Assembly: GCA_026770585.1 (NCBI GenBank)
Contig: MU646310.1
Span: forward strand, 1,075,269-1,086,392
DNA from: Baffinella frigidus
Lineage: Eukaryota > Cryptophyceae > Cryptomonadales > Baffinellaceae
DNA length: 11,124 nucleotides
Reading direction: 5' to 3'
The notes below the pieces were generated by a model. That model worked only from the letters and a program-made list of their open reading frames with translations. It did no database searches and had not been told where the DNA came from. The position numbers and the translations under genes were made by a program. Positions 1 to 10,592 of this stretch are shown piece by piece; the stretch's first letter is position 1; each line of letters starts with the position of its first letter.

Positions 1-69
1 GCGGCGTGCGGGGGTGGTGTGCGTGGTGGTGCCACATCATCAGGGTGAGCGACCGCACTAGCTCTTCGT
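1..69 (-). CDS. Exon L, partial at window edge
   Basis: At least 67 nt after two split-codon bases. The acceptor is GCGTCACCAG. Joined to exon J it gives NLLL, Asp (split), EELVRSLTLMMWHHH, continuing ARM spacing with the start of the next repeat. It stays open to the window edge. Two upstream head echoes give it the same surroundings as the other exons. The phase match (1 to 1) supports the join but is expected by chance one time in three. The last visible codons (HHHAHHPRTP) are odd and could already be intron. Confidence 0.6.
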
Positions 70-208
70 CTGGTGACGCCACGCGCCCCATCCCTGGTGA
101 GTGGGGGAGGGGTTGCGGGCGGTGTAGCAGGCTCGTGCCACAGCAACAACGTCGACGAGCGACAGAGGAGAGGGATGGAGGAGAGGGCGAGGGAGAGAGG
201 GGAGCGAG

Positions 209-244
<36 letters not shown>

Positions 245-3200
245 GGGTGGCGGGAGAGAGAGAGAGAGAGGATAGGAGAGTTAGCGGACTAACTCTTCGT
301 GAGGCGTGACCACGCGCCCCATCCCTGTTGTTTAGGGGTTTGATTGAGTGGGGGGGGGGGGCTGCGTGCTCGTGCCATACATAGCATCAACGTCGACGAG
401 CGGACTAGCTCTTCGTCAGCCCCATTCCTAGTGGTGGAAGAGGGGTTGGGGTGCGGGGTGTGCGGTTTGGGGGTTTGGGTTTAGGTTCAGGTTTTGGGGG
501 TTTGTGTTATCAGGTGGGGTTAGGGTTCAGGTTTCAGGGTTTAGGGCTCAGGGTTTAGGGTTCAGGGTTTAGGGTTCAGGGTTTAGAGTGTTGGGTGTCG
601 GGATTAGCGAGCCGTATTCAAAGCCTGCTCATGACTGATCCAGCCATCACGCACTGCACCCGTCGATCTAGAGAAACGAAGGTTAAGGGTGGACGACCTA
701 ATTCCGGAGTGACCCCAATTCTTGCATTCCGCACCACTCTACGGTCTTGCATATTGTAGCACCCTGCAGAATGCCGGAACTGGGTTGATGTCGGAATTAG
801 GTCGTCCACCCCACACAGCGGGCTACGAAGGGATTTTCGGGCGCTGAGAGCCCGAGTTTCCGTTACCTTATCCGTAGGAATCCCCCTATGTCCCTACGGG
901 TTTCCTACTGTAGGGTCCTAGGTCTTATCGCTTAGAGGTTATTCAAAATCCCTTCGAAGTCCGCTGTGTAGCTTACCCAGGAGGAGGTTCTTGAGTGTGT
1001 GGATCGCTGCGATCTTGACGGCCTGGTTTTGGGTTTTGGGTTTTGGGTTTTGGGTTTTGGGTTTTGGGTTTTGACGTTTTGGGTTTTGGGTTTTGGTTTT
1101 GGGGTGTGGGGTTTTAGGGTGTAGGGTTTAGAGTTTAGGGTTTAGGGTTTATGGTTCAGGGTTGAGGGTTCAGGGTTTAGGGTTTAGGGTTTAGGGTTTA
1201 GGGTTTAGGGCTCAGGGTTCAGGGTTTAGGGTTTAAGGGCAAAACCACGGCGCACTCGCAGTAGAGCAGGACCTTGATCTTGGTGAAGACCCCCAAGGCA
1301 GAAACCGCCTGCTTTCACCAGGTCATGAGTACTTTTTTTGTTCGTAGGTCCACGCGACGATGATCTGTACACTTTAAGGACGTGTAAATGAAACAACACG
1401 TATTATAATGGTAAAGCTCACGGGTTCGTGGCGACAAGAAGGTCACGACCCCACCCATGTTGACGATCCGTGCCGAAAAGGTTGATGTTAGTGGACGTGA
1501 ATCCAGAAACCGCCTGCTTCCACCAGGTCATGAGTACTTTCTCGGGCAACGCCTAAAGTCATCAGCTAGTTGCCTATAAATATCTCTGGATCCGGCTCCT
1601 GACGGTTGGTCCTCGACCGTTCTCAGGAGGCGCGGAGGGAACCTCCCGCCCGGAACCCAGCCCGCCCATTCTGTGTCTGTGGATTCATTGTTTGTAGATT
1701 CTTTGTGCGTGGGTTCTTGGTGCGTGGATTCTTTTTTTAGGGGTTAGGGTGTATGTGCTCTATGTTGGTGGAGGGAGCGACCTGCGCGCCCATATGGAAC
1801 GAGGCGATGTCGTGCATGGCCCACACTGCCAGACAGCAAATCTCCTGGTCGAACGACCCCAGCCCCTGCGCCCGAGAAAATGTCAAGTTTTTTGGTACCC
1901 ATAAAACCGAAAACTCCAGGCATAAAACCGAAAACTCCAGGCATAAAACCGAAAACTCCAGGCATAAAACCGAAAACTCCAGGCATAAAACCGAAAACTC
2001 CAGGCATAAAACCGAAAACTCCAGGGTGTCCACGCGGGTTCTCACGCGTTTGTTCGCAGCAGGAAAGAGGAGTGGACAGTTGCTCACAGTTGTTCGCAGG
2101 TTGGACAGTTGTTCACAGCGGACAGTGCTTCGGTCGCTGACGGTGTGGGTGTGTCGAAGGTGGACAGTTGTTCGCAGTGGACAGTGCTGAGTGTGTCTAG
2201 CTCTGTTTCACTCGATTTGTTTTGAGTTGAATAGTCCTTTTATTCAACTCAAAACACCAAAAGTCATCTTTTTCAAAGGGATTTTTCAACTTTTGGCGAA
2301 CCGCTGCGATCTGGTCCCGCCAAATTGGCGAGACCAAATCAAGTGGAACAGAGCTAGGGGATGGGTCTGGCGCAGGTAAGCGTAAGGCGCTCGTGAGTGA
2401 CTGTGTAAAGTCACTCCGGCGATTCCTACACGGGACTTCCACACAGCGGACTTCGAAGGGATTTTGAATAACCCCTGAGCGATAAGACCTAGGACCCTAC
2501 GGTAGGCAACCCGTAGGGGCATAGGGGGGTTCCTACGGATAAGGTAACGGAAACTCAGGCTCTCTGGGCCAGAAAAAATCTTCGTAGCCCGCTGTGTGGT
2601 TGTCCCATGCGTGGAGGTGTGGGGGGGCAACTGAACGATAGTGGAGAGATGAAAGTGCTTGGGATGCACAGGGTGCCTTTGGGGTGTGTGTGCGGCCGAT
2701 CGCGACCGGGAAAGCCACTAGGGGTGTAGGGGGGCACCTCAACGATGATGGCGAGAGCGTCGGGTGTCTGCACTGCCTAAGTAGACAGTGCTTGGGATGC
2801 AAAGGGTGTGGGGGGGGGCACCTCAACGATGATGGCGAGAGCGTCGGGTGTCTAGACCGCCCTCACGTCGCGAAGGGCAAAGTTGCTGCCTCGGTCGCAG
2901 AGGGGGTGTGGGAGTGTGGGGGGTGTCAAACAACTCGTTGTAAAGCAACTCGTTGCAAACAAAAAGTGCATCGTCGCTCAACGATAGTGGAGACCGCATT
3001 GATTATGTTGGGTGTGCGGGTTTGGAGGGCAACCTCAACAATGATTGCAAGGGCGTCGGGTGTCTGGACCGCCCAGGTAGACAGTGCTTGCTTTGCAGAG
3101 GGTGCGGCGGTGGCGAGGGTGTTAGGGGAGGTCTCAACGACGGTGAAGAGATGACAGTGCTTGGGATGCAAAGAGTGTCTTTGGGGTGCGTGTGCGGCCG

Positions 3201-4324
3201 AGTGCGACCGCGCAAGCCACTAGGGGTGTGGGGGGGCACCTCAACGATGATGGCGAGGGCGTCGGGCGTCTGGACCGCCCACACGCGCGCTGCCTCTGAC
3301 GTGTGCAGCGTCGACCTGCCCCCGGTGTAGGGTTTAGGGTTTAGGGTTTAGGGTTGAGAGTTTAGGGTTTAGGGTTTAGGGTTTATGGTTTATGGTTTAG
3401 GGCTTGGGGTTTAGGGTTTCGGGTTTCGGGTTTCGGGTTCAAACCCTAGACCCTAAACCCTAAACCCTAAATGCTTCAGCGCACGCTTCAGAGCCCCCTG
3501 AGACCATCGCGAGGACCAGCGTGAGCGGGAAGCAGGGAGGACGCATTTATCTCAGAAAACGAGTTCTAGAACTCGTTTTCTTAAGTCAATCCCCCTACAA
3601 ATTCGTCAACTTATTCTTTACTCTCCGCATAAGTTGACAAATTTATAGGGGAATTGACTTAAGAAAATGAGTTTTAGAACTCGTTTTCTGAGATAAGCAT
3701 GCGCCTGCATATGAGGGAGGGAGGGGGGTACGGACCTGAGGGCAGCCATAGCGAGGACGGCCACGCCGCAGCATGCTCCCAAGCGTGTTCTATCCGTAGG
3801 AACAACCCTATGTCCCTACGGATACCGTAAGGTATCCTATGGCGTATCCACGTATCGGTTATTCACGAGATCCCTTCGAAGTCCGCTGTGTGGGGGGTTG
3901 GTGCCAGGGGGGGGGGCTGCGCGCAGCCTTAGCAAGGACGGCCAGGGCGAACGGTTCGGAACCCCCCCCGCCCTCCGGTCGAACGGCCTCTCTCTCTCCC
4001 TGTTTCGCACATCGGGGGGCAGGTGACAGGGTGTTCATAGGCTAACGGCCTGAAAATGGGGTAGTTAGGCCTACGGCATTGCCTAGGACCTCCTACCGTA
4101 GACCGAGACAGACCTCCTACCGTAGACCGAGACGGCCTACGGAAGGAGGTCCTAGGCAATGCCGTACGCCTAACTACCCCATTTTCAGGCCGTTAGCCTA
4201 TGAGTGTGGACCTGAGCGCAGCCATGGCGAGGACGGCCACGCCGGGCTCGGCGCGCCGCAGCATGCTGACCAGCGTGTTGAGTGCGAACGAGTTCCCTCC
4301 CATCTGTGACGCCTGCAATAGGGT

Positions 4325-4370
<46 letters not shown>

Positions 4371-4525
4371 GGTTCAGATCAGATACGCCTGGCGCGCCGC
4401 AGCATGCTCACCAGCGTGTTGAGCGCAAACGAGTTCCCTCCCATCTGTGACGCCTGTTCCGGTTGGGGGGGAGGGGGGTCTCAGTGATTGGTCATTAACG
4501 TGAGCATGAGATTAAGGTCCAGGGT

Positions 4526-4585
<60 letters not shown>

Positions 4586-5768
4586 GGTTCAGATCATACG
4601 CAGCATGCTGACTAGTGAGTTGAGTACGAACGAGCTCCCTCCCATCTGTGCCGCCTGTTCCGGTTTGGGGGGGGGGGGTCTCAGTGATGAGTCATTAACG
4701 TGAGAATGAGATTATGGTCCAGGGTTCAGGGTTCAGGGATGAGGGTTCAGATTATACGCATCATGCTGTCTAGTGTGTTCAGCGCGAGCGAGTTCCCTCC
4801 CATCTGCAGAGCCTGTTCCGGTGGGGGAAGGCGTCTGATTTAATTAGGATTCACAAGTAAAATTACCTATGCCGTAGTAATTTCTCCTATGATTTCTCCT
4901 ATGAAACATTCTACTGTCGACAGTTGACGGTTCCATGGATCGTAACGCGCAGAATAAACGTAAAGCAACTCGCTGAAGCAACTCGTTGTAAAGCAACTGG
5001 TTGCACTAGGGCGACCTGCTCCACATTCATCGACGCAAACTCCGCTTCCTCCTCCGTGAGGAACTTGGAGCCCTTTTCATTGTTTCATAGGAGAAATCTT
5101 AGGAGAAATTACTATGGCATAGGCAATTTTACTTATGAATCCTAATTAAATCAATTACCCCCTCCCGACAATCCTGTATGGACCTGCTCGGCATTACTCG
5201 ACGCAAACTCCGCCTCCTCTCCCGTGAGAAACGTGGAGCCATTTGCCACCTCTTCTAAAGCAACTCCGTGTAAAGCAATTCGTTACCGGCTCTCTCTTTC
5301 TCTCCCTCCCTCCCTCCCTCCCTCTCTCTCTCTCCCTCCCTCTCTCTCTCCCTCTCTCCCCCTCTCTCTCTCTCTGCCACCTGCTCCGCATCGCTCGACG
5401 CAAAATCCACCTCCTCCTCCGTGAGGACGTTGGAGCCATTCGCCGTCTCCCACGAGGCCTCGATCGGCCAACCGTGGAGCCACTTTCATCGTTTCATAGG
5501 AAAAATCGTAGGAGAAATCATAGGAGAAATTACTACGGCATAGGTAATTTTACTTATGAATCCTAATTAAATCACAAAGCGGACCTGCTCCGCGTTACTC
5601 GACGCGAACTCCGCCTCCTCCTCTGTGAGGACGTTGGAGCCATTGGCCGCCTCCCATGAGGCCTCGATCGACGCCGCGATGGATCGGAGGACGTGGAGAG
5701 CCGCGATGACCATGGTGAGTTTTGGCATCGAGAGCGTTTCGAGCAACTTTTGGAGGACCCCGCGCGCC

Positions 5769-5806
<38 letters not shown>

Positions 5807-8800
5807 GAGTGAGTGAGAAAGTCCGCGGACACCGGGAAGAGTAGATACATGTGCGTCCATCAAGTAGATAGATAGATGCAATGCTGACACGTTGCGTCCA
5901 TCTATCTCATAGATGGACACAATGCTGATATGGAGAGCCACGATGACCATCGTGACTTTTGGCATTGAGAGCGTTTCGAGCAGCTTCTTCAGGACCCCGC
6001 GCGCCTGGGAAAAGTCCGAGATGGTCAAAGACCGAACTGGTCAAACTAGTTCATAAAAAAAATTAAAGAATGCCAAAACAATCAAACAATGACAAAAGGC
6101 CACGATCACATTCCAACCATGCCTTACGACGGTGCCGGTACCAGTACGGTCTTGTTGCAGATGGACGCTGGACGCTTGTCAGCAGTGCGTCCATCTGTTT
6201 ACTAGACGGACGCACCTGTATCTACTGTTCCCAGTCGCGGTGGACTTCCTCACTCACTCACTCACTCACTCAACCTCTCTCTCTCTCTCTCTCTCTCTCC
6301 CTGGTATGACGCATCCACCAGACCCATCTGGGGTATAGGAGGAGACGGCAGAAGCTACAACCTAACATCTTCACGGTGTTGTTTCTGAGACCCTACAGGC
6401 TAGATTCGAACCCGGGATTTTTTTCTGAAAAACACGATGCATAAACCGCTCGGCGAGGCAAAAAAAAAATTGACCACTCATATTTGACTCGGAGTGCAAC
6501 ACCTGACGAGGATCAGCCAGTTGACTTGTGGTGAAATTTTCTGGCCGGCAGTGCAATGGGGCGTGTGTGCACCTGGACGGTGTTGCTGCAGATGCGGGGG
6601 TCGGGGAGCAGGCGGCAGAGGAAGTCCACCACGACCGGGAACGGTAGATACATGTGCGTCCATCTAGTGGATAGATGGACGCACTGATGACGCGGTGCGT
6701 CCATCTATCTACTAGATAGACGCAATGCTGATAGGTTGCGTCCATCTATCTACTAGATGGACGATGCCACGGGGATGGCACCTGGGCGGTGTTGTTGCAG
6801 ATGCGGAGATCCGGGAGCAGGCGGCAGAGGAAGTCCACCGCAACCGGGAACAGTAGATACAGGTGCGTCCATCTAGTGGATAGATGGACATAATGCTGAC
6901 AAGGTGCGTCCACCTAGTAGATAGATGGACACAAAACTGACACGATACGTCCATCTATCCACTAGACGGACGCTGTCACGGGTGTGGCACCTGGACGGTG
7001 TTGTTGCAGATGCGGGGATCGGGGAGCAGGCGGCAGAGGAAGTCCACCGCGACCGGGAACAGCTTCAGCGACTGCTGCTGCAACGTCTGTACGGTGGGGT
7101 CGGGTTTGGGGTTTAGGGTTTAGGGGTTTGGGTTCAGGGTTTAGGGGTTAAGTCAGCGGCGACCGGAAACGTCACGTGCGCCCGGGCAGGGGCCTTCACG
7201 ATTGTGTTATTTCGCGTTCACATTTGCGTCAGGTCTGGGCCTACACTCTTAAGCCCCTGCCAGGATGAGGGAGCAGGCGGTAGAGGAAGTCCACCGCGAC
7301 CGGGAACAGCTTCAGCGACTGCTGCTGCACGTGGAGTGTAGGGTGTAGGGTTTAGCCTTCACGCTTGAGTTATTTGGCGTGCACGCGTGCGTCAGGCCTG
7401 GGACTAGACTCTTAAGCCTCTATTCGGGTTAGGGTTAAGGTTTCAGGGTTTAGGGTTTGGGGTTTGGGGTTTAGGGTTTAGGGTTTAGGGTTCAGGGTTC
7501 AGGGTTTAGGGTTTAGGGTTTAGGGTTTAGGGTTTACTGGTTGCCGCAACATCTATAGTGTTGAGTGTTTTGTGCTGAGTGTGTTTCTGGGACAGACCGT
7601 GAGAAGGGTGTCGTGCACACCCATGTTCCATAAGCTGGCTCGCACACATAGATTCTTGGATGGGTTCCTGGGACAGACCGTGAGAAGGGTGTCGTGCACG
7701 CCCTCCGCCTCCCCCAGCATCTTGAGGTTCTCCGGACCCTGCTTGCGCGCACCCCCATTTCAGAGCTGCAATTTGTTTTGGGCTGTTTTCATCGAGCATA
7801 CGAGGAGCGAACACCTCAGTTCGCGAGGCGTTAGACTGCCGTGTGTAGGCGTCACAAACGTCACCGAGGACTGAGCTGCGAAGCGCCTCACATTCTCACC
7901 CGCCGAGGTGATAATGGTGCGATAAAAATCCGGTAATTATGCAGCGGAAAAGTGAGGCCGGGCTCACCAAATTTGTCAGCCGAAATAGACGGGGGCGTTG
8001 GTAGGACCTGGGTAAGGGCAAAGAGGCTATTCCTGACGGTCCCCCATTGAAGCTTCAACACTAGACGGGGTCGCAAGACCTTGGCGAAAGATGCGCGACC
8101 CTGCAACTTTCTCCGCGCCTGGATCCCTTCGTAGCCCGCCCACTCGAGGCTAGAAATGGGACCATTTTAAAACAGAGCTTCTTTTACAAGTGAAGGGAAA
8201 AAAAGAAATGTGTAGTAATTTTCATACAAATAGGGGCATTCGGTCACGTAGCTCAAGTTACAACTTGGGTCACGTAGCTCAAGTTACAACTTGAGCTACG
8301 TGACCAAGCATGCCCGTGACTGGTACTAAATTTAACACCCCCACATTTAAAATACCCCCTCTTCCAGCCTCGAGTGGGCTGTGTGGATACTAGACGGGGG
8401 CGTGAGACCTTGGCGAAAGATGCGCGACCCTGCAACTTTCTCCGCGCCTGGATCCCTTCCACCAACCCTCACAGTCTGGGCAGATCGGGGAAAATGGCTC
8501 CAAAAATCCCCTTGGAGGCCGTCGGATTCCGACGGCCTCCAAGGGGAGTTGGTGTTTTTGACTTTTTCGATTTGCCCACGTTGTGAGGGTTGGTGGGTCG
8601 TAGCTCGCTGTGTGGATCCTAGACGGGGGCGCGAAACCTGGCAGGGAGCAAAGCGGGCGTAGAGGGCAGGATCGTGGAGGGTATAGCAGCCACCGAGGGC
8701 TTCACGGATACCGTCCATCTAACTTAGCAGCCACCGGGGGCTTAGCGGATACAGTCCATCTAAACACTTAGCAGCCACCGGGGGATTCACGGATACAGTC

Positions 8801-10284
8801 CATCTAAACGATTTATGCTGGAATCTTATCCATTGCCCTGGAACCTAACCGGAATTTCACCTTGCATTCAAGGTGGCATTCAAGGTAGAAAGGTCTTCGC
8901 TCGCTGCTAAGCGGGATGGTAAAAATGGTGCGCCCAAAAAGACTGGGCCTGGGAGAGGGCGACGAAGGCGTAGAGGGCAGGGTCGCGGAGGGTATGATGG
9001 TGGAAATGGGGAGACCACACACTTTGCCGGGGGGAGAGGAACTCGGCCGCCGATGTGGCACCAGAACAGGAATTGCGGACCCCGTATGGTTCATGGTGTA
9101 TGGTTCCACTTAGCAGCGGCCGGGTTTCTTTCCCCCCGGACATCCGGGGGAAATGCGGTTGGAATCCAACGCAAATGCACGAGATTCTAGTACAAATCGT
9201 TTAGATGGACTGTATCCGTGAAGCCCCCGGTGGCTGCTAAGTGTTTAGATGGACTGTATCCGCTAAGCCCCCGGTGGCTGCTAAGTGTTTAGATGGACTG
9301 TATCCGTGAAGCCCCCGGTGGCTGATAAGTGGGAAGGCTGGACCTGGGAGAGAGCGACGAGGGCGTAGAGGGCAGGGTCGCGGAACTCTGGGCCAGCGCT
9401 GGGATAGACTCATAGCTACTGCAAAGCTCCTGCAAGGTAGCTTTCATCTCAAAAGTCAATTTCTGCCCTAAGGACGTGACCAAAATTCGTCAAAAGGTAC
9501 CCTATAAATACTTGTAGTGTCGTGTCCACAAAAATTGAGACGTCCCCTGTGGATTTGCAGTAGGGGCTAGGACCTGGGAGAGGGCGACGAGGGCGTAGAG
9601 GGCAGGGTCGCGGAGGAAGTTCTCGCCGGACGTGAACATCACCGCCAGCGCTGCTACCATCCCGGGGACCTGCCCGAACAACACACAATAAGGGTGGACG
9701 CCCTGATTCCGGCGTCAACCTAATTCCGGCATTCCGTATCACCCTACGGTATTGCAAACGGTAGCAGACACCGAAATGCCGGAAATAGTTTTGACGCCGG
9801 AATTAGGTCGTCCACCCTTATCGTGTTTTTGTGAGACTGTACACATTTGTGAGAATTCAAGTGTTGAGACTCCAATTATTCGCGACCCGCTGGTTGTTGT
9901 GAGGCTGAACATACGTGTGAGGCTGACAAGAACGAATGTGAATCGTGTGAGTTCGTGGCGCAACTTCCCTTCAATCGCTGGGCCGGGCAAGCCATCCTGG
10001 AAATGCTGTCACATCTTCATAACCTTGACTTCTTGGATGAAGATAGCTGCGACCACCGCACATGAAAGGTCCACATCCGAGAATGATGACCGCCCACCTA
10101 CGAAAATGATGGCTGTCTAGGCCCGCGCTACACCGTGAAGGGGTACAGAGATCAACCTGAGAGAGAGAAAAAGAGAAAGCGAGAGCGAGAGAGAGTGAGA
10201 GAGGGCGTCAAAGAGAGAGAGAAGAGGGATCGACCTGCCCGAGCTGTGCGGCAGCAGTGGACGTCGAAGCAGACGACGGCGATA

Positions 10285-10323
<39 letters not shown>

Positions 10324-10557
10324 CCCTCCGAGAGGGGGCCACCATCCTGGAAACGCGTGAAGGGCTCCCACCATCCTGGAACCGCGCTGCTATCTCGCCT
10401 CTCTCGCTCCCGCGCGCTCTCTCTTAAACACAAACACCATCCTGGAACCACGCTACTCTCTCTGGTCAAGGGATCATCGACCTGTCCGAGCTGTAGAGCA
10501 GCCGTGACGTCGAAGCACACGACGGCGATCAAGTTCAGGAGCACGAGAGAGATAGAC

Positions 10558-10592
<35 letters not shown>

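Larger units (their letters stand above)
3498..3950 (-). pseudogene. Tail echoes F3, F4, F5 of exon F
   Basis: F3 (3789-3736) keeps the exon F tail but lacks 14 nt between GGCG direct repeats, which shifts the frame. It retains the donor CTCAG then GTCCGT. F4 (about 3950-3917, CTGGCCGTCCTTGCTAAGGC) and F5 (about 3522-3498, CTGGTCCTCGCGATGG) end in CGCAG then CC and CTCAG then GG, so their donors are dead. They alternate with hairpins M2c and M6. Confidence 0.75.
4836..5574. mobile_element. Inverted-repeat element M8, three arms
   Basis: The arm sequence TGATTTAATTAGGATTC...AAATTACCTATGCCGTAGTAATTTCTCC occurs at 4836-4908 on the plus strand and inverted at 5082-5153 and 5491-5574, about 70-84 bp each. 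The first two face each other with echo E4 in the loop. The third starts 10 nt after the exon E donor. No coding capacity. This may be a MITE whose loop captured exon sequence, or separate insertions of half elements. Confidence 0.8.

Noticed and set aside
1900-2025. CRISPR-like look of evenly spaced identical repeats
   Set aside because: The copies are directly adjacent with no spacers, and the context is a eukaryotic intron.
1737-2190. Open frames of 87-145 codons across the 21-bp repeats, on both strands
   Set aside because: They stay open because the unit is 21 bp. Only 1865-1782 within them has an ARM pattern and splice sites.
2684-3330. Plus-strand frames with repeated HLNDDGESVG-like words
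   Set aside because: These are the reverse-strand shadow of exon G and its tail copies, which have splice donors on the minus strand.
3929-4309. Open frames on both strands around the M7 hairpin
   Set aside because: They are mirror readings of the inverted repeat, whose two arms give the same peptide words.
464-7536. A real chromosome end
   Set aside because: Telomere-like arrays are short, degenerate and interstitial, with exons on both sides.
8060-8458. Plus-strand exon B similarity (CGCGACCCTGC) in the 70-bp repeats
   Set aside because: Only 11 bases match, and the surrounding peptide does not follow exon B.
9739-10120. Possible extra exon in intron A/B (frames on both strands)
   Set aside because: No ARM pattern or paired splice sites; exon A already joins exon B in phase with correct repeat spacing.
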